Shown in pieces: positions 33,862 to 36,777 of a stretch of DNA of 36,777 nt (position 1 is the stretch's first letter; each line of letters begins with the position of its first letter). The notes under the pieces were generated by a model. The model saw nothing but the letters and a program-made list of their open reading frames with translations, searched no databases and was not told where the DNA came from. The translations under genes were made by a program, and so were the position numbers. Origin of the DNA: Methanocorpusculum sp. (GTDB taxonomy: Archaea; Halobacteriota; Methanomicrobia; Methanomicrobiales; Methanocorpusculaceae); contig JAFQBW010000051.1 of the NCBI GenBank assembly GCA_017399555.1, forward strand, positions 1 to 36,777, given 5' to 3'.

Positions 33862-34818
33862 TTATTTGAGGACGTGGATTCGTCGAGTGAGGCTTTTGTG
33901 CACGTACTGCTCAAAAAAGCCCTCTATCTCAAAACCAAACTCCGGTATGAGATGGCGGATATCGCGGTGGGTTACAATAACAGCTCTTCCGTCTTTTCTC
34001 AGTACGCGTCTGATTTCGGCAAGTGAGCCGCGGTAAAGTGCTTCAAGGCTGTCTGCTCCAATAGACGTGGACTGCCCGTAGGGCAGGTCGGCTGCCACTG
34101 CATGGAAGGTTTCATCCCTGTATGGCATGGAGGTCGCGTCTGCTCTGATGCAGATTCCTCCCGGATTATTCAGTCGGCATCCGGCAAGCATTTCTTCATC
34201 ATAGTCGCTTCCGACAGCATTTACATTCAGCATGCGGCATTCGAGGATTACTCCGCCTGTTCCGCAGAAGGGGTCGAGGAGGAGTTCTCCGGGCTTTACC
34301 CGGGTAAGGTTTACAATGGCCCGGGCAAGGAGGGGCATGATTACTCCGGGGTGGAAGTATGCCCGCTGTTTCGGGTCGCGCTCTGCGTAGCTTCCGCGGT
34401 CGATTTTGTGGATTACGCGCCCGAACCAGCACTGACCGTCGCTGAATACCGCACGGTATTCAATCTCAGGGTTTTTCAGGGAAACTTTTCCTGTGATTAA
34501 AGAACCCATCATTTTTTCCAGCTCAAGCTGAGAGATGTCAACGACAGCCGGATGAATCTTTCTTGCTCTGCAGCAGTAGGGTTTTTCTGCGGTGAGGTTT
34601 AGGGAAGTCATCAGTTCTCTGAGATCTTCTGCTGTTCCCCCGCAGACTCCGAGAAGTTCGGAGACGATGTGTGTTTCTGCGAGCCGTAAGACGTCGTCAG
34701 GATTTTCAGTTTCGGCAACGGCGATTCCGTTCGCCCGTGCGGTAACTGTTCCGACACAGGCAATTTCGGCTTCGGCTAATGCCTGATTATCTCCTGAGAG
34801 TTCATACAGCAGTTTCAT
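33862..34818 (-). CDS. TRM11 / Trm-G10-like tRNA guanosine N2-methyltransferase
   Basis: A 318-residue protein: an N-terminal THUMP-like RNA-binding part (about 1-130) and a Rossmann methyltransferase. Motif I is LLLDPFCGTGGVILEC and motif IV is ADLPYGQST, the (D/N)-x-P-Y active-site type used for amino-group methylation. It probably makes N2-methyl- or dimethylguanosine at position 10 of tRNA. The start is placed at ATG 34818 (MKLLYELSGDN), 20 bp after the DUF2156 stop; the longer in-frame reading to 34965 would run into that gene and adds 49 residues unlike the family. Confidence 0.85.
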   Translation of the reverse strand: MKLLYELSGDNQALAEAEIACVGTVTARANGIAVAETENPDDVLRLAETHIVSELLGVCGGTAEDLRELMTSLNLTAEKPYCCRARKIHPAVVDISQLELEKMMGSLITGKVSLKNPEIEYRAVFSDGQCWFGRVIHKIDRGSYAERDPKQRAYFHPGVIMPLLARAIVNLTRVKPGELLLDPFCGTGGVILECRMLNVNAVGSDYDEEMLAGCRLNNPGGICIRADATSMPYRDETFHAVAADLPYGQSTSIGADSLEALYRGSLAEIRRVLRKDGRAVIVTHRDIRHLIPEFGFEIEGFFEQYVHKSLTRRIHVLK

Positions 34819-34837
34819 CCGTCTTAGATATGGGTTC

Positions 34838-35761
34838 TCAACTATTATTATAGGTGAGTGTTGCGGGGATGTCTTCCGGGAGGATATAGTATGCTTTGAC
34901 GAAGAAATCGGGGTGGTAGCGGAGTTTTGCCTCGCGAAGTCCTGGATGTCCCATGTCGCTTTCACGGTTTATCCATTCGACTTTTCCGAAGAGTTCCCGT
35001 GCGGTTTCTTTGTTTATGATTTTGTAGATTCCGGGATACTCGGAAAGTCCTTTTTCAAAGTGGATGAGGGCCTGTTTTTCGTTCTGGATTTCCCAGACTG
35101 CCATACCTGCAAGGGTTCCGGTTTCTGTTATCCGTACCGCAATTCCTGCAAGCGGAAGTTTTTCCCAATGCCGGAAGGAGTATCGAACGGCGGTCAGCTC
35201 CTCCCGCATGATTGGGTTTGCTTCCAGGTCTTTTGTTCTGCCCCATGTTTCTGCGAGGGCAAGGACTTCGGGGATGTTTTCCGGAGTGATTTTTTCGACG
35301 CGGTATTTCCAGCGGGAGGTGAAGGTGTTTATCTGTCCTCTGATGTTCAGGTATTTTCTTCCTTTGAGCATTGCGAGGTTTTCTGTACTATAGACGTATT
35401 CGAAGTATTCGCGGTTTTCAGTAATCGGAATTTCCGGGTGAGTGTTTTGCAGGTACTCTCTGCTTTCCTCTTCGTAGATTTCCAGCGCGAAGTTTTCGTC
35501 CCGCACAAAGATGAGGAGTTCTTCCAGGAGCTCTGTATCAAATTCTCCAATAGGGGTATGGATTCCGTGTTCTCCATCCACACAGCAGTCTATTATGAGG
35601 TGGTTTTTGTATTCGGCAAAGGAGCACTGTGCGTAGTGTTCCCAGGAGAGTATAGTAATAATGGATGATTCGGAGTGGTACTGCGGATAGCGCGCGAAGT
35701 ATTTTTCCAGGATATGTTTGTTTTCCAGAGTGACGGGGGTGAAATCTGCGCGCGATATCAT
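34838..35761 (-). CDS. DUF2156 (GNAT-like) protein
   Basis: A 307-residue soluble protein of the DUF2156 family, a double acetyltransferase-like fold related to the aminoacyl-phosphatidylglycerol synthase catalytic domain. Family-like segments include FARYPQYHSESSIITILSW near the N-terminus, YVYSTENLAMLKGRKYLNIR in the middle (the Lys-Gly-Arg-Lys-Tyr block is typical) and YPGIYKIINKETARELF and ESDMGHPGLREAKLRYHP late. The substrate is unknown and no membrane segment is present. The ATG abuts the stop of the GNAT gene with no gap; both are acetyltransferase-like. Confidence 0.8.
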   Translation of the reverse strand: MISRADFTPVTLENKHILEKYFARYPQYHSESSIITILSWEHYAQCSFAEYKNHLIIDCCVDGEHGIHTPIGEFDTELLEELLIFVRDENFALEIYEEESREYLQNTHPEIPITENREYFEYVYSTENLAMLKGRKYLNIRGQINTFTSRWKYRVEKITPENIPEVLALAETWGRTKDLEANPIMREELTAVRYSFRHWEKLPLAGIAVRITETGTLAGMAVWEIQNEKQALIHFEKGLSEYPGIYKIINKETARELFGKVEWINRESDMGHPGLREAKLRYHPDFFVKAYYILPEDIPATLTYNNS

Positions 35762-36193
35762 TTATTCCTCTTTGAGCATCGGGGTGTAATTTTCCATGCG
35801 CGAAAATCCTGCGCGCTCATAGAACTGTTCTTTGCCCGGCGCGGAGATGAGTCCTATCCAGGTGTGTCCGGTAAGTTCTGCGATGCGTTTGAGCGCGGTA
35901 ACTATGCGGCTGCCGATTCTCTGTTCCCGGTATTCGGGGAATACGACGACGTCTTGTATATAGCAGTCGCTTGAGCCGTCACTGATTAACCGTCCCATGC
36001 CTACGGCGTTATTTTCCGAATCGCGCGCGATTATTACGAGATAGCTTCCGTTAATTAAGGAGGGAATCTGTGATTTGTCCCATCCCATTTCCCACCATCC
36101 GCCTGCGCGGTAGAGGTCGATTACTTCTTCGGCGCTCCATGCGCGGACGGCGGTCAGGGTGATTTCTTCCGGCGCGATATTTATAGAGGACAT
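35762..36193 (-). CDS. GNAT-family N-acetyltransferase
   Basis: A 143-residue acetyltransferase. The acetyl-CoA binding loop is seen in VVVFPEYREQRIGSRIV (the Arg/Gln-x-x-Gly-x-Gly/Ser/Ala type), and motif B in GKEQFYERAGF. The acceptor substrate is unknown. It is the first gene of a four-gene minus operon with DUF2156, a TRM11-like methyltransferase and the nuclease-like protein, and it is divergent from the rRNA promoters. No clear TATA box was placed for it. Confidence 0.88.
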   Translation of the reverse strand: MSSINIAPEEITLTAVRAWSAEEVIDLYRAGGWWEMGWDKSQIPSLINGSYLVIIARDSENNAVGMGRLISDGSSDCYIQDVVVFPEYREQRIGSRIVTALKRIAELTGHTWIGLISAPGKEQFYERAGFSRMENYTPMLKEE

Positions 36194-36264
36194 GGGTTTT
36201 CCTGCTATTTTGTAGGTTCTAAGGGGTTATGAGGGTAGCGGTTGGGGTGTTTTTGCGAATTAAT

Positions 36265-36302
36265 TTCGAAGCTTATTTATGCTTCCGGATACAACTATAT
36301 TA
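36265..36302 (+). promoter_or_regulatory. rRNA operon promoter P1
   Basis: TTCGAAGC followed by TTATTTAT (36273-36280), with GAAGC/GCTTC arms around the TATA-like core, then ACAACTATATTA at 36291-36302, which resembles the initiator region of P3. It is the weakest of three similar units. Positions 36303-36368 contain a small dyad (CAGTCACTC / GAGTGGACTG). Confidence 0.45.
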
Positions 36303-36368
36303 CCTCGCAAGTCAGACAGTCACTCTCCCTGAGTGGACTGAATCTGAGGCCTTGCCATGCTTTATCTT

Positions 36369-36421
36369 CTTCGAAGCAAGCTGCTTCGAAGGGTTTATAA
36401 GTTCTAATGACTAATATGTTA
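36369..36421 (+). promoter_or_regulatory. rRNA operon promoter P2 with dyad
   Basis: A 10-bp-arm dyad, CTTCGAAGCA / TGCTTCGAAG with 3-bp spacer (36369-36391), abuts GGGTTTATAA (TATA at 36394-36400). ACTAATATGTTA at 36410-36421 lies where transcription should start. The dyad's right half doubles as a BRE-like element. Confidence 0.65.
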
Positions 36422-36462
36422 GAGCACCTTTCTGGGATGAATCATCTCGAGAAAGCTTCTCT

Positions 36463-36513
36463 CTTCGAACTTCAGTTCGAAGGGTATAAATAGTCTTTAC
36501 AACTAATATGGTA
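36463..36513 (+). promoter_or_regulatory. rRNA operon promoter P3 with dyad
   Basis: An 8-bp-arm dyad, CTTCGAAC-TTCA-GTTCGAAG (36463-36482), is followed by GGTATAAATA (TATA at 36485-36492) and ACTAATATGGTA at 36502-36513. The layout and spacing repeat those of P2, about 92 bp downstream of it. The 16S leader then runs about 240 bp with no gene. Confidence 0.7.
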
Positions 36514-36646
36514 AGGCTGTTTAAGTGGAGAACGCGACGCGAATCACCGAACACCTTGGATAGTTCGGAGGGATTGTCGGTTCTGACGTTGGTATTGTGG
36601 CGATGCGGACATTCATTGAAATGACCGCTGATTCCTAAAACAAAAG

Positions 36647-36664
36647 CCAAAAACATGTTTTTGG
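36647..36664. other. 18-bp perfect palindrome in the rRNA leader
   Basis: CCAAAAACATGTTTTTGG is a perfect palindrome, and AAAACA / TGTTTT blocks outside it can extend the stem. It may be part of leader RNA processing or an anti-termination structure. Nothing else recognisable was found in 36514-36752. Confidence 0.4.
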
Positions 36665-36752
36665 ACTGTTTTACTTGTTTCTTAAGAAAATCGTAATTCA
36701 TTCAAAAACGTGTGCGACGAAGCGCAAATCATCATAGCTTCAAAATATAGTA

Positions 36753-36777
36753 ATTCTGGTTGATCCTGCCAGAGGCC
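36753..36777 (+). rRNA. rrs: 16S ribosomal RNA, 5' end (partial)
   Basis: ATTCTGGTTGATCCTGCC followed by AGAGGCC is the conserved 5' end of archaeal 16S rRNA. Only the first 25 bases are in the window; the rest of the rRNA operon lies to the right. Confidence 0.95.

Noticed and set aside
34913-35668. A 251-codon plus-strand ORF opposite the DUF2156 gene
   Set aside because: Its Phe- and Cys-rich translation is typical of antisense frames, and the minus-strand gene has clear family features.
36411-36701. A 96-codon ORF on the minus strand in the rRNA control region
   Set aside because: It runs against the tandem promoters and the rRNA leader, has no recognisable motif, and is explained by the palindromic, non-coding sequence there.

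Overview
The window comes from a euryarchaeal methanogen, most likely of the Methanomicrobiales and plausibly Methanocorpusculum or a close relative (lineage inferred from gene content, not from a search). The evidence is archaeal throughout: a methanogen-type thymidylate synthase, an LSm protein beside ribosomal protein L37e, archaeal-type phosphoglycerate mutase, topoisomerase VI, DUF1614, two tRNA genes without encoded CCA, TATA boxes about 27-31 bp upstream of many start codons, and the 5' end of an archaeal 16S rRNA at the right edge.

Layout. Positions 1-607 hold no gene but many degenerate GC-rich palindromic repeats. Then come an AddB-like nuclease and an AddA-like helicase-nuclease (608-6362), a small ACT-domain protein (minus), a hemolysin III family membrane protein, a sugar-nucleotide pyrophosphorylase followed directly by two tandem sodium symporters (7541-11391), and a tRNA methylthiotransferase and a DUF1614 membrane protein (minus). 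Positions 13676-16617 carry tRNA-Gln, thymidylate synthase, a YczE-like membrane protein, RadC (minus) and rubrerythrin. A minus-strand cluster LSm - L37e - PurF follows (16816-18637). Next is a plus-strand group: phosphoglycerate mutase, a bactofilin-like beta-helix protein and a methyltransferase-like protein (18848-21980). A CLC channel and two paralogous GLUG-repeat surface proteins (minus, 22038-26573) and tRNA-Ser come next. A tight plus-strand operon encodes a small membrane protein, HisS, Top6B, Top6A and an MFS transporter (27092-32611). A four-gene minus operon (nuclease-fold-like protein, TRM11-like methyltransferase, DUF2156, GNAT; 32450-36193) precedes the rRNA control region and the start of 16S rRNA.

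Most interesting points. (1) PurF keeps its phosphoribosyltransferase and Fe-S cluster residues but has lost the recognisable glutaminase residues, including the N-terminal Cys, which is Ser. (2) The rRNA operon is preceded by three similar promoters; in two of them a TTCGAA-type dyad directly abuts the TATA box. (3) Intergenic DNA is populated by palindromic elements sharing a GCGACAGC core; two large nested palindromes flank one GLUG gene together with tRNA-Ser, and a roughly 100-bp repeat family occurs at several loci. (4) The two GLUG genes share a palindrome that covers their start codons. (5) An MFS transporter and a nuclease-like gene overlap tail to tail by 162 bp. No CRISPR array, transposase or prophage gene was seen.
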